Assembly: GCF_007827045.1 (NCBI RefSeq)
Contig: NZ_RPFW01000002.1
Span: forward strand, 558,001 to 622,000
DNA from: Trebonia kvetii
GTDB taxonomy: Bacteria > Actinomycetota > Actinomycetes > Streptosporangiales > Streptosporangiaceae
Direction: 5' to 3'
DNA length: 64,000 nt
Shown here in pieces: positions 8,536-17,366 of the stretch. The translations under genes and the position numbers were made by a program. The notes below the pieces were generated by a model that did not search any database, was not told the origin of the DNA, and worked only from the letters and a program-made list of their open reading frames with translations. Position 1 is the first letter of the stretch. Every line of letters begins with the position of its first letter.

Positions 8536-9567
8536 CTAGGCGCAGGCGCCGGGCAGCGGGCGGCACGAGTCCCGCTCGACCAGCCGCCCGCCCACCCGGA
8601 ACTCGCTGAACTCCCGGGTGCCGTCCTGGCCGGCCGGCTGCTCGAGCCTGGTCAGCAGCAGCCGCGCGGCGAGCTCGCCCATCTGCCGCGCGCTGTTGTC
8701 GACCACCGTCATCGCCGGATGCCACCAGCGCACGAGCGGCGAATCTTCGTAGCAGATCACCGACAGCTCAGCCGGCACCGCGACGGACCGGCCGCGCAGC
8801 GCGGGAAGCGCGCCGTAGACGGCCTCGTGGTTGGCGATGATCAGCGCGGTCGGTCGGCGGGCGGGCGGCAGCGCGAGCAGCGTGGCGACCGCCTCGGCCC
8901 CGGCGTCGGGCGACAGGTCGGCCGCCACCGCGAGGTTCGCGTCCGGGTCGATCCCCGCGCCGCGCATCGCCAGCCAGTACCCGGCCATCCGCTCCCGGCC
9001 GGACTGCACGCCGCCCGGCCCGGCGATGATCGCGATCCGGCGGTGGCCGAGGCCGAGCAGGTGCTCGGCCGCCAGCCGCGCACCGGCGATGTCGTCGCCG
9101 AGCACGCAGTCGCCTGCCAGGTGCGGCGGACGGCGGGCCAGGTGGACCGTCGGCACGCTGAGCGCGCGCAGGTCCTCGCTCGCGCTGTCGTCGGCGCCGA
9201 CCACGATGACGCCGGCGGCGCTGTGCTCGGCCAGGGTCCGCAGTGCCGCCCGTTCGGCGGCGGGGTCCCCCGCCGTCACCGCCAGCATGAGCTGGAAGCC
9301 GCGCCTGGCGAGCTCATGCTGCACGACCTCGGCGATCGTGTGGAAGCTGGTGTTGACCAGGTTGGTGACGACGAGGCCGACGAAACCGGAGCGCGCGGTG
9401 CGCAGCGCACGCGCGCTGGCGTTCGGCCGGTACGCGAGGGCGGCGGCAGCAGCGCGAACCCGCGCCTCGGTGGCGGGACTGACCCGCCCCGAGCCGCGCA
9501 ACGCGCGGGACGCGGTCGACACCGACACACCGCTGTGCCGTGCCACGTCCCGGAGATCGACCGCCAC
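8536..9567 (-). CDS. LacI-family transcriptional regulator
   Basis: DNA-binding regulator of 343 residues. The N-terminal LacI helix-turn-helix reads MAVDLRDVARHSGVSVSTAS with the hinge helix NASARALRTARS near residue 55. The periplasmic-binding-protein-like sensor domain follows (GFVGLVVTNLVNTSFHTIAE, then GHRRIAIIAGPGG, then AVPAELSVICYEDSPLVRW). The GTG start at 9567 matches the family N-terminus. It converges with the DUF885 gene. A GAACGTTC palindrome 28 bases upstream of the start, and related sites in the importer/DUF885 promoter region, suggest autoregulation and control of the peptide genes. The inducer is unknown; most LacI proteins bind sugars, but nucleosides and other ligands occur. 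Confidence 0.92.
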   Translation of the reverse strand: MAVDLRDVARHSGVSVSTASRALRGSGRVSPATEARVRAAAAALAYRPNASARALRTARSGFVGLVVTNLVNTSFHTIAEVVQHELARRGFQLMLAVTAGDPAAERAALRTLAEHSAAGVIVVGADDSASEDLRALSVPTVHLARRPPHLAGDCVLGDDIAGARLAAEHLLGLGHRRIAIIAGPGGVQSGRERMAGYWLAMRGAGIDPDANLAVAADLSPDAGAEAVATLLALPPARRPTALIIANHEAVYGALPALRGRSVAVPAELSVICYEDSPLVRWWHPAMTVVDNSARQMGELAARLLLTRLEQPAGQDGTREFSEFRVGGRLVERDSCRPLPGACA

Positions 9568-9593
9568 AGCCCACGCTCCCGCACCGCCGCATA

Positions 9594-9604
9594 CGAACGT
9601 TCTC
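9594..9604. promoter_or_regulatory. Candidate LacI-family operator 3 (autoregulatory)
   Basis: Perfect palindrome GAACGTTC at 9595-9602 within ATACGAACGTTCTCG, 28 bases upstream of the LacI start. It shares the AACGTT core and the preceding CG of the two sites in the importer/DUF885 region. Confidence 0.45.
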
Positions 9605-9762
9605 GCCCCTGCCGCGCCGGTAACCCAAGGGCACCCGGGCCAGCGGCGCGGTGAGCAGTACGAGCGTACTTGCTGGTCACGGCGTTCGTCTGCCCTGTCT
9701 GGTGATGATTTGACCGATTATTATGAGCAAGCTAAGCCACGGTGATTCTTGGTGATCGCTTC

Positions 9763-9773
9763 TTGCTGTTATC
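9763..9773 (+). repeat. Dispersed intergenic motif TTGCTGTTATC, copy 1
   Basis: Core TTGCTGTTATC preceded by CGCTTC. It lies between the LacI start and the end of the AlkZ-like gene, both on the minus strand, and is not next to any plus-strand gene. Confidence 0.7.
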
Positions 9774-9813
9774 AGCGGAGGTGGGAGGCACACGGCGGGC
9801 TGGCCTGCCTTGG

Positions 9814-10896
9814 TCAACTGGCCGGCTCTGCGCCGAGGAAGCGGGTCACGTCGGCGGCCTGCGCGTCTAGTGCGGCCAGGGTCTGGTCGGCGAGCGGTGC
9901 GAACGGCGCGAGCGCGACCTTCCCGCCGGCGAACGACCAGGTCGCCACCGCCACTCCCCCGGCCAGGGCGAACGGGCGGAACAGCCCGTTGACGGTGACG
10001 ATCTGCCGGTGCGGGCCGACGATGGCCTCCCGGGATGCCCAGCCGAGCAGCAGCGGATCGAACGCGCCGAGCAGCAGCGGCGGTGGCAGCGGGGCTTGGG
10101 CGCGCCGGCCGGCGCCGGACAGTTCAGCCAGGCCGTCCGGCCGCTGAACCGCGCCGCACCCGGCAAGGCCGAGTCGTGCGTCACGGAGCCCGATGCCCGC
10201 CCACTGGGCAAGGTCGCGGTCCGATGCGGGCGCATGCCCGGCGAGGTAGCGCCTGGCGAGCTTACCCAGCGCGCTCTCCCGGCCCGGCGCCGGCGGCGGT
10301 GTGCCAAGCCAGTCGCTGACCAGCACGAACGCCTGGTCCTTGCCGGCCATCGGACCCCGCACGATCAGGCCGTCGATGGTGGCGAGCGCGAGGATGTGCA
10401 CCATCGCCTGGCCTCCGGTCCGCACCCCCGCGGCGGCGACCCGCTCACGGAGCCGCGCCCGGGTCAGCGGGCCGTCGTCGGCAAGCGCCTCCCGCACCGC
10501 GGCCACCGCCTTGGCCGCGTCGTCCGGCGGCACGCCCTCCTGCGCCAGCCGGCGCGAGTTCCCCGTGCGCATCTGCGGGGTGGTGAGCGGATGCAGCCAC
10601 CAGTAGTCCTGCACGCGGACCAGGTGCAGGGTCCCGCGATTCAGCCAGGAGACGACCAGCGATCGCTGGTCGAGCGCGGCGTCGACGTCGGCGGCGGTCA
10701 GCCCCGCCGAACGGGACCTGATGGTGAGCCGGGCGCCGCGCGGGTCTTGTGCCTGGACGGCGAGCAGCCGCCCGGTGACCTCGGCGGCGCTGGCCGCCTG
10801 GTCGCCGCACAGCAGCTGCGCCGCGCACCGCTGCGCGGTCACCGCCCGCTCGTCGTGGGCGGTCCCCGCGGCCGCCCGTGTCTGTGAAGTGCCCAC
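9814..10896 (-). CDS. Winged-helix protein of the AlkZ-like DNA glycosylase family (HTH_42)
   Basis: A 360-residue cytoplasmic protein of the winged-helix DNA-binding (HTH_42, AlkZ/YcaQ-like) family. The QxQ motif that carries the catalytic glutamines in AlkZ glycosylases is seen as QAQ in RLLAVQAQDPRGARL near residue 48. The family landmarks LDQRSLVVSWLNRGTLHLV and, near the C-terminus, GPHRQIVTVNGLFRPFALAGG are present. AlkZ in Streptomyces unhooks azinomycin crosslinks and relatives remove alkylated bases; base-excision repair is the inferred role. The GTG start at 10896 leaves 47 bases to the divergent peptidase. No biosynthetic cluster is adjacent, so a housekeeping AlkX-like function is as likely as self-resistance. 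Confidence 0.82.
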   Translation of the reverse strand: MGTSQTRAAAGTAHDERAVTAQRCAAQLLCGDQAASAAEVTGRLLAVQAQDPRGARLTIRSRSAGLTAADVDAALDQRSLVVSWLNRGTLHLVRVQDYWWLHPLTTPQMRTGNSRRLAQEGVPPDDAAKAVAAVREALADDGPLTRARLRERVAAAGVRTGGQAMVHILALATIDGLIVRGPMAGKDQAFVLVSDWLGTPPPAPGRESALGKLARRYLAGHAPASDRDLAQWAGIGLRDARLGLAGCGAVQRPDGLAELSGAGRRAQAPLPPPLLLGAFDPLLLGWASREAIVGPHRQIVTVNGLFRPFALAGGVAVATWSFAGGKVALAPFAPLADQTLAALDAQAADVTRFLGAEPAS

Positions 10897-10930
10897 CGGC
10901 GGCGAGCCTACCGCCGGAGCAGGCGGCTGG

Positions 10931-10936
10931 GATAAT
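10931..10936 (+). promoter_or_regulatory. -10 element, probably leaderless promoter of the S33 peptidase gene
   Basis: GATAAT at 10931-10936 ends 7 bases before the GTG start at 10944, which places transcription start at or next to the start codon. No Shine-Dalgarno sequence precedes the GTG. Confidence 0.45.
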
Positions 10937-10943
10937 CCCTCTC

Positions 10944-12236
10944 GTGCGCACCTACCGGCAGCCCGGCACTGTCCTCACCGACCATCACTTCAGCGTCCCC
11001 CTTGACCACGGAAGACCGGACGGCGAGCGGATCGAGGTGTTCGCCAGGGAGGTCGTCGCGGCGGGCAAGGCCGACCGTCCCGACGCGCTGCCGTGGCTGG
11101 TGTTCCTGCAGGGCGGCCCGGGGTTCGCCGCGCAGCGGCCGGTCGGCAAGTCAACGTGGCTCGCGCGGGCGCTCGACGACTACCGGGTGCTGCTGCTCGA
11201 CCAGCGGGGCACCGGGCGGTCGACTCCGGCGACCGCCCGGTCAGTGGCACGGCGAGGCACGGCGGCCGCGCAGGCGGAGTACCTTGCGCACTTCCGCGCT
11301 GACTCCATCGTGCTCGACTGCGAGCTGATCCGCCGCCAGCTGTGCGGCGAGCGACCGTGGTCGGTGCTCGGGCAGTCGTTCGGCGGGTTCTGCACGGTGA
11401 GCTATCTGTCCTTCGCGCCGCATGGCATGGCGGAGGCGCTGATCACCGGCGGGCTGCCCGGCCTCGGCTCGCACGCCGAGGCCGTCTACCGGCTCACCTA
11501 CGGGCTGTGCGCCGACCGCTGCGCCGCGCACTACGAGAACTACCCCGACGACATCGAGTCGGCCCAGGCGGTCGCCAGGCAGCTGGCCACCCACGACGTG
11601 CGGCTGCCCGACGGGTCGCGGCTGACCGTCGAGCGATTCCAGTCGATCGGCGACATGCTCGGCGGCTCGTCAGGCAGCCACGAGCTGCACTACCTGCTCG
11701 AGGACCCGTGGGACGGCGACGGCGGGCTGTCGGACGCGTTCCTTGCCGACATCGCGGACCGCACCGGGTTCGCCCGCGCCCCGCTCTACGCGGTGCTGCA
11801 CGAGTCCTGCTACGCGCAGGGCACGGCGACCCGGTGGGCGGCGCACCGGGTGCGGGCCGAGTTCCCCGCCTTCGACCCGGCGGCCGCGGTCGCGGGCGAG
11901 GCACCGCTGCTGTTCACCGGCGAGATGGTCTACCCGTGGATGGTCGACCTCGACCCGGCGCTGCTCCCCCTGCGCGACGCCGCGCACCTGCTCGCCGAGC
12001 GCGAGGGCTGGCCGCCGCTGTACGACCCGACGCGGCTCGCCGCCAACGAGGTGCCCGCCGCCGCCGCGGTCTACCACGACGACCTGTACGTGCCCGCGGC
12101 GCTTTCGCTGCGCACCGCCGCGTCGATCAGCGGCCTGCGCACCTGGGTCACCAACGAATGGGAGCACGAGGGACTGCGGATCAGCGGCGGCAAGGTCCTC
12201 GACCGGCTGATCGCGATGAACCGCGGCGAGGTGTAG
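10944..12236 (+). CDS. Alpha/beta hydrolase, proline iminopeptidase family (S33)
   Basis: A 430-residue serine hydrolase resembling S33 proline iminopeptidases. The oxyanion segment LVFLQGGPGFAAQRP is followed by the family signature LLLDQRGTGRST and the nucleophile elbow GQSFGGF. The acid and His residues fall in the C-terminal part (ITNEWEHEGLR-like TWVTNEWEHEGLRI). There is no signal peptide, so it acts in the cytoplasm, probably releasing N-terminal proline from peptides. GTG at 10944 is chosen because a -10 hexamer sits 7 bases upstream, fitting a leaderless mRNA, and the peptidase domain begins within 12 residues. A perfect 20-bp palindrome lies 150 bases after the stop. Confidence 0.85.
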   Translation: MRTYRQPGTVLTDHHFSVPLDHGRPDGERIEVFAREVVAAGKADRPDALPWLVFLQGGPGFAAQRPVGKSTWLARALDDYRVLLLDQRGTGRSTPATARSVARRGTAAAQAEYLAHFRADSIVLDCELIRRQLCGERPWSVLGQSFGGFCTVSYLSFAPHGMAEALITGGLPGLGSHAEAVYRLTYGLCADRCAAHYENYPDDIESAQAVARQLATHDVRLPDGSRLTVERFQSIGDMLGGSSGSHELHYLLEDPWDGDGGLSDAFLADIADRTGFARAPLYAVLHESCYAQGTATRWAAHRVRAEFPAFDPAAAVAGEAPLLFTGEMVYPWMVDLDPALLPLRDAAHLLAEREGWPPLYDPTRLAANEVPAAAAVYHDDLYVPAALSLRTAASISGLRTWVTNEWEHEGLRISGGKVLDRLIAMNRGEV

Positions 12237-12384
12237 CCGGGTAACTCGCGCGGGCCATTGGTAAATGCAATTGCGTATATATCCGGTGAAATTCCCCCAC
12301 AAGCACGCCACCATTCTCGCGAGAACACTCAGAACTGGGCGTGCGGGATTCGCGGGATCACGATCGCCGGATAGCCAGCCCGAC

Positions 12385-12426
12385 GGTGGACGTTTGGGCA
12401 CGCCGGGGCGTGCCCAAACGTCCACC
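12385..12426. terminator. Perfect 20-bp inverted repeat (terminator-like hairpin)
   Basis: Arms 12385-12404 and 12407-12426 are exact reverse complements, separated by two bases, with GGTGGACGTTTGG at the outer side. No T-run follows on either strand. It lies 149 bases after the S33 peptidase stop and 111 before HutH. Actinomycetes often use such hairpins without a U-tract as terminators; a protein-binding palindrome is the alternative. Confidence 0.5.
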
Positions 12427-12459
12427 ATGATCGCTGTCGTCGTTTCTTGCGAGCGCTTC

Positions 12460-12470
12460 TTGCTGTTATC
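12460..12470 (+). repeat. Dispersed intergenic motif TTGCTGTTATC, copy 2
   Basis: Core preceded by GCGCTTC, as in copy 1. It sits between the 20-bp palindrome and the hutH start. With the palindrome it is all that can be recognised in the 300-base gap 12237-12536. Confidence 0.7.
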
Positions 12471-12536
12471 AATGGCCGGGCGAATGGGACGGTGCCCCTG
12501 GCCACGGTCGATGGCCGGCAGGCGATCATGGAGGGC

Positions 12537-14102
12537 ATGAACACCGTCACCGTGAGCACCGGGCCGGTCAGCTTCGCCGACGTCATCGCGGTCGCCAGGC
12601 ATGGCGCGGCCGTGGCGCTCTCTCCGGACGCCGAGGCGGAGATCGTCGCGAGCCGCAAGGTCATCGACGCGCTCGCCCACGACACGGCGCCGCATTACGG
12701 CGTGTCGACCGGGTTCGGCGCCCTGGCCACCAGGCACATCCCCGTGGAGCGGCGCACCCAGCTGCAGCGGTCCCTTGTCCGCTCGCACGCCGCGGGATCC
12801 GGGCCGGAAGTCGAGCCGGAAGTCACCAGGGCGATGATGCTGCTTCGCCTGTCGACGCTGGCCACCGGGCGGACCGGGGTGCGCCTTGCGGTGGCGCGCA
12901 CCTACGCGGCGATGCTCAGCGCCGGGATCACCCCCGTCGTCCACGAGTACGGGTCGCTCGGCTGCTCGGGCGACCTGGCGCCGCTCGCGCACTGCGCGCT
13001 CGCCGCGATGGGCGAGGGCACCGTGCGGGTCGTCAGGCCGGGCGAGACAGGCCCAGGCGATACCGGCACAGCGATTCCCGCGGCGCAGGCGCTCGCCGCC
13101 GCCGGCATCACGCCGCTCGTGCTGGCGGAGAAGGAAGGCCTGGCGCTGATCAACGGCACCGACGGCATGCTCGGCATGCTGGTCATGGCCTGCACCGACC
13201 TGCGGCTGCTGCTCGTCACCGCGGACATCACCGCCGCGATGAGCGTCGAGGCGCTGCTCGGCACCGACGCGGCGTTCGGGGCCGGCCTGCAATCGCTTCG
13301 CCCGCATCCCGGTCAGGCCGCCTCCGCCGCCAACATGCGGGCACTGCTCGCCGGCTCCGCCATCGTCGCCAGCCACCGCGGCCCGCAGGACACCCGGGTA
13401 CAGGACGCCTACTCGCTGCGCTGCTCGCCGCAGGTGCACGGCGCCGCGCGGGACACCGTCGCGCACGCCAGCACCGTGGCGCAACGTGAGCTGGCGAGCG
13501 CCATCGACAACCCGGTCGTCACACCGGACGGCCGGGTGCTGTCCAACGGCAACTTCCATGGCGCGCCCGTCGGCTACGTGCTGGACTTCCTGGCCATCGC
13601 CGCCGCCGACCTCGCTTCGATCGCCGAACGGCGCACCGACCGGATGCTCGACGTGGCCCGCTCGCACGGCCTGCCGCCGTTCCTGGCCGGCGACCCGGGC
13701 GTCGACTCCGGCCACATGATCGCCCAGTACGCGCAGGCCGCCATCGTGTCGGACATGAAGCGGCTCGCCGCGCCCGCGAGCGTCGACTCCATCCCGTCGT
13801 CGGCCATGCAGGAGGACCACGTGTCCATGGGCTGGTCGGCCGGGCGCAAGCTGCGCCGCGCGATCGACGGACTGTCGCGGGTGCTGGCCATCGAGCTGCT
13901 CACCGCCGCCCGCGCGCTCGACATGCGCGCGCCACTCGCGCCCGCGGCCGCCACCGCGGCGGTCACCGCCGGGCTGCGCCACGCGGTCCACGGGCCGGGA
14001 GGCGACCGCTTCCTGGCGCCGGAGATCGAGTATGCGGTGACGTATGTCGCGAGCGGCGGCGCCGTCCGCGCCGCCGAGGATGTCACGGGGGCGCTTGAGT
14101 GA
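12537..14102 (+). CDS. hutH: Histidine ammonia-lyase
   Basis: Deaminates L-histidine to urocanate, the first step of histidine degradation. The 521-residue protein has the usual family length. The cofactor-forming tripeptide is Cys143-Ser144-Gly145 in GSLGCSGDLAPL, the CSG variant of the more common ASG that cyclises to the MIO electrophile. The catalytic Tyr54 is in HYGVSTGFGAL, and the C-terminal QEDHVSMGW motif is intact. Two ATGs are possible, 12528 and 12537; the second is used because the family N-terminus fits, although the GGAGGG is very close to it. Urocanate hydratase follows 100 bases downstream. The later Hut enzymes are not in the window. Confidence 0.93.
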   Translation: MNTVTVSTGPVSFADVIAVARHGAAVALSPDAEAEIVASRKVIDALAHDTAPHYGVSTGFGALATRHIPVERRTQLQRSLVRSHAAGSGPEVEPEVTRAMMLLRLSTLATGRTGVRLAVARTYAAMLSAGITPVVHEYGSLGCSGDLAPLAHCALAAMGEGTVRVVRPGETGPGDTGTAIPAAQALAAAGITPLVLAEKEGLALINGTDGMLGMLVMACTDLRLLLVTADITAAMSVEALLGTDAAFGAGLQSLRPHPGQAASAANMRALLAGSAIVASHRGPQDTRVQDAYSLRCSPQVHGAARDTVAHASTVAQRELASAIDNPVVTPDGRVLSNGNFHGAPVGYVLDFLAIAAADLASIAERRTDRMLDVARSHGLPPFLAGDPGVDSGHMIAQYAQAAIVSDMKRLAAPASVDSIPSSAMQEDHVSMGWSAGRKLRRAIDGLSRVLAIELLTAARALDMRAPLAPAAATAAVTAGLRHAVHGPGGDRFLAPEIEYAVTYVASGGAVRAAEDVTGALE

Positions 14103-14202
14103 CACCACGCACCCGTTCGGATGATGCTGTCTTAGAACCGGCACCACCAGCCAGCCCGCACTGACCAGCCGACACCGGCGGCGTCGCGGGAGATAAGGAA
14201 CG

Positions 14203-15873
14203 ATGATCATGGAAGGCGCCCGGCCCGTCCGCGCACCGCGCGGCATCACGCTCACCGCCAGGTCCTGGCAGACCGAGGCACCGCTGCGGATGCTGATGAA
14301 CAACCTCGACCCCGAGGTGGCCGAGCGCCCCGACGACCTGGTCGTGTACGGCGGCACCGGGCGGGCCGCCCGCTCCTGGGCCGCGTTCGACGCCATGGTC
14401 CGCACCCTCACCGAACTGCGCGAGGACGAGACCATGCTGGTCCAGTCTGGCAAGCCGGTCGGCGTCATCCGCACCCACGAGTGGGCGCCGCGAGTGCTCA
14501 TCGCCAACTCCAACCTCGTCGGCGACTGGGCCAACTGGCCGGAGTTCCGACGCCTGGAGGCGGCCGGGCTGATCATGTACGGGCAGATGACCGCCGGGTC
14601 ATGGATCTACATCGGCACCCAGGGCATCCTGCAGGGCACCTACGAGACGTTCGCCGCCATCGCCGCCAAGCGGTTCGGCGGCACGCTCGCCGGGACGCTG
14701 ACGGTGACCGGCGGGTGCGGCGGCATGGGCGGCGCGCAGCCGCTCGCGGTAACGCTCAACGACGGCGTGTGCCTGGTCGTCGACGTCGACCCGGTGCGCC
14801 TCGCACGGCGTGTCGAGACGCGATACCTCGACATCGTGGCGGAAGACCTGGACACCGCGCTGCACCTGTGCCTGGCCGCCAAGGCGGAGCGCAAGGCGCT
14901 GTCCGTTGGGCTCGTCGGCAACTGCGCCTGGGTGCTACCCGAGATGCTGCGCCGCGGCGTCGAGGTCGACATCGTCACCGACCAGACCTCCGCCCACGAT
15001 CCGCTGTCCTACCTGCCGGAAGACGTGGACCTCGGCGACTGGCACGACTACGCGGACAAGAAGCCGTCCGAGTTCACCGACCGGGCCAGGCAGTCCATGG
15101 CCAGGCACGTGGAGGCGATGGTCGGGTTCATGGACGCGGGCGCGGAGGTATTCGACTACGGCAACTCGATCAGAGACGAGGCACGGCTCGGCGGGTACGG
15201 CCGTGCCTTCGCGTTCCCCGGCTTCGTGCCCGCCTACATCAGGCCGCTGTTCGCCGAGGGGAAGGGGCCGTTCCGCTGGGCGGCGCTGTCTGGTGACCCG
15301 GCCGACATCCGGGTCACCGACGAGGCGATACTCTCGCTGTTCCCGGACAACGACCGCCTGCGTACCTGGATCACCGCCGCCTCCGAGCGTGTCGCGTTCC
15401 AGGGGCTGCCCGCGCGGATCTGCTGGCTCGGCTACGGCGAGCGGGACGTGGCAGGGGCGTGCTTCAACGAGCTCGTCGCCAACGGCGACGTCCGGGCGCC
15501 GATCGTGATCGGCCGCGATCATCTGGACGCGGGCTCGGTCGCGTCCCCCTACCGGGAGACCGAGTCGATGGCCGACGGCAGCGACGCGATCGCCGACTGG
15601 CCGGTGCTCAACGCGCTCACCTCGACCGCGTCCGGCGCGACCTGGGTGTCGTTCCACCACGGCGGCGGCGTCGGCATCGGCCGCTCGCTGCACGCAGGGC
15701 AGGTGTGCGTGGCGGACGGGACGCCACTCGCCGCGGCCAAGATCGAGCGGGTGCTGTCCAACGACCCGGGCCTCGGCGTACTGCGGCACATCGACTCAGG
15801 CGACGGACCCAACGGGGAGCAGACGCTGGCGGACAACGCCCGCTGCGGGGTCAGGCTGCCCTCCTGGGACTGA
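14203..15873 (+). CDS. hutU: Urocanate hydratase
   Basis: Converts urocanate to imidazolonepropionate with NAD+ as electrophilic cofactor. The 556-residue protein carries the family landmarks [32 protein letters not shown], the NAD-binding glycine stretch [26 protein letters not shown] [15 protein letters not shown], and [14 protein letters not shown] with the conserved active-site Cys. ATG at 14203 lies 5 bases after AAGGA; a second ATG at 14209 is possible. It follows hutH with a 100-base gap and is probably co-transcribed. The pair accounts for the first two steps of histidine use as carbon and nitrogen source. Confidence 0.95.
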   Translation: MIMEGARPVRAPRGITLTARSWQTEAPLRMLMNNLDPEVAERPDDLVVYGGTGRAARSWAAFDAMVRTLTELREDETMLVQSGKPVGVIRTHEWAPRVLIANSNLVGDWANWPEFRRLEAAGLIMYGQMTAGSWIYIGTQGILQGTYETFAAIAAKRFGGTLAGTLTVTGGCGGMGGAQPLAVTLNDGVCLVVDVDPVRLARRVETRYLDIVAEDLDTALHLCLAAKAERKALSVGLVGNCAWVLPEMLRRGVEVDIVTDQTSAHDPLSYLPEDVDLGDWHDYADKKPSEFTDRARQSMARHVEAMVGFMDAGAEVFDYGNSIRDEARLGGYGRAFAFPGFVPAYIRPLFAEGKGPFRWAALSGDPADIRVTDEAILSLFPDNDRLRTWITAASERVAFQGLPARICWLGYGERDVAGACFNELVANGDVRAPIVIGRDHLDAGSVASPYRETESMADGSDAIADWPVLNALTSTASGATWVSFHHGGGVGIGRSLHAGQVCVADGTPLAAAKIERVLSNDPGLGVLRHIDSGDGPNGEQTLADNARCGVRLPSWD

Positions 15874-15936
15874 CCCGACGGCGGCGCTCACGGTGAACGG
15901 TGGCGCCGCTTGCCCGGGGTGGCCGTTCGCGTGCCG

Positions 15937-16479
15937 CTACCGGGGGCGGCGCCAGCGGGAAGGGCGCCACCACGAACGGGTGCCATTCGCCGCCTTGTCC
16001 GGCCGGGCTCCAGCCTTCGCCCCGGGCGCGGCGGCCTTGGCGGCCTGGGCCTCCTCGGCCAGGCGGGCGGCCCGTGCCGTCCGCCAGCGGTTCACCAGGT
16101 CATCGGCGTTCACCAGGCGCACGTGGATCGGCGGCCCGACGGGGATGCGCCGCCATTCGACGATCCGCCTGTTGAGGTCGGCGGCGGCCTCGCGGACCTC
16201 CGACTCGGACCTGAACTCCCCCGCGCTCTCGGCAAGCCGCTCGATCTCGCGTCGCAGCCGAAGCGGGGTCGGCAGCATCTCCTCGGCGGCGACGCCCTCG
16301 CGTTGCGCGTAATCGCGCAGCCACGCCTGGCCGTAGTCGCCGTCGGCGGCCCCCGGCTTGATGTTCAGCGGCTTGCCCGCCCCCGGCAGACCGTCGAACA
16401 GGCCGCGCCGCTCCGCGTCCGCTATCTGCTGGTCGATCCAGGAGTGGTAGGACATCTGCGGTGGCTTGCGTTCAGTCAT
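15937..16479 (-). CDS. DUF1992 (DnaJ-C28-like) family protein
   Basis: A 180-residue protein whose N-terminal half matches the DUF1992 / DNAJC28-type domain: SWIDQQIADAERRGLFDGLPGAGKP followed by a helical RLRREIERLAE segment. The C-terminal third is Ala/Lys/Arg-rich and low in complexity. The family has no J-domain here and no settled function. ATG at 16479 is chosen because the domain begins within ten residues; the longer frame upstream adds only PSSSCPDRR-like sequence. It is convergent with hutU and 22 bases after the next minus-strand gene. Confidence 0.75.
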   Translation of the reverse strand: MTERKPPQMSYHSWIDQQIADAERRGLFDGLPGAGKPLNIKPGAADGDYGQAWLRDYAQREGVAAEEMLPTPLRLRREIERLAESAGEFRSESEVREAAADLNRRIVEWRRIPVGPPIHVRLVNADDLVNRWRTARAARLAEEAQAAKAAAPGAKAGARPDKAANGTRSWWRPSRWRRPR

Positions 16480-16501
16480 CGCTTCCAGGGTAACCCGGCG
16501 G

Positions 16502-17170
16502 TCAGGGCAGGAGCTTGAGGGCACTCGCCCAGTCCAGGCCGAGCGGGCCCTGCAGGGTCATGTGCAGGAGCTGGAACGCCTCGAGTTCCCTGGCACGACG
16601 CAGCGGCCCGGTGTCCACCGGCCGCATGCCGCCGTCGGTGACGAGAGCGGCCACAAGGGCCTTGGCTTCGGGATCGTCGCCGGCGAGGAACACGTCGACC
16701 GGCATGCCGCCGACCCAGCCCGCGACGAGCACGGAGGCGAACGTGGTGTTGAACGCCTTCACCACGCGCGCATCGGGGCTTGCCGCCGCGATCTCCTCGG
16801 CCGCCGACATGCCCGGGCTTGTCAGCAGCGAGTCGAAGGTGGAGAAGTCGACCGGGTTGCAGGTGTCTACCACCGTCACGCCAGACAGCGCGGCCCCCTG
16901 CTCGCGTGCCAGCAGGCGTCCCTGCGGGTAGGGCACCGCCAGGACCACCATGTCCGCGCCCGCGATCGCCTCCCCCACGGTGGCTACGCTCCGTGACAAC
17001 GAGCCGCTCTCCGGTGCCCCACCGCGCTGCCGCCTCGCCGCCAGAGCCGCGACCAGCGCGTCAGCCTTGCCTGGCTCGTCATCCACGATCCGTACCCGGT
17101 GCCCGCCCGCCAAGGCCCGTGCAGCAATGCCTTCGGCAAGCCGTCCGGCCCCCACGATGGTCACGATCAT
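16502..17170 (-). CDS. NADPH-dependent F420 reductase-like Rossmann protein
   Basis: A 222-residue NAD(P)-binding protein of the F420H2:NADP+ oxidoreductase (Fno) family. The Rossmann motif at the N-terminus reads MIVTIVGAGRLAEGIA, followed by DMVVLAVPYPQ, VVDTCNPVDF, VVKAFNTTFASVL and FLAGDDPEAK, which are the family landmarks. The third Gly of GxGxxG is Ala, as in some relatives. In actinomycetes these proteins pass hydride between NADPH and the deazaflavin F420 or act on other small carbonyl compounds; which applies here cannot be told. Start ATG 17170 fits the family N-terminus. Confidence 0.8.
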   Translation of the reverse strand: MIVTIVGAGRLAEGIAARALAGGHRVRIVDDEPGKADALVAALAARRQRGGAPESGSLSRSVATVGEAIAGADMVVLAVPYPQGRLLAREQGAALSGVTVVDTCNPVDFSTFDSLLTSPGMSAAEEIAAASPDARVVKAFNTTFASVLVAGWVGGMPVDVFLAGDDPEAKALVAALVTDGGMRPVDTGPLRRARELEAFQLLHMTLQGPLGLDWASALKLLP

Positions 17171-17366
17171 CTATCCCCCCGGTAGCTGACACCTTACCCA
17201 GGGGCACGCGTTCAAGATCACCAAGGTGGCGGTGAAGTAACTCTACGTAACTTAACCGCCGGTCGAGCAGGGCGCCAGGGCACAGGAAACGGCGGGCAGG
17301 GAAGACGGGGTGCCGCGCTAGCGCGACTCGGTACCGCGGACAGCCGCGCGGGTGCAGGATTGGCCC

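Noticed and set aside
11670..14576. 968-residue open frame on the minus strand opposite hutH
   Set aside because: It is the antisense shadow of hutH and hutU; composition is Arg/Gly/His-rich with no family motif, as expected in high-GC DNA.
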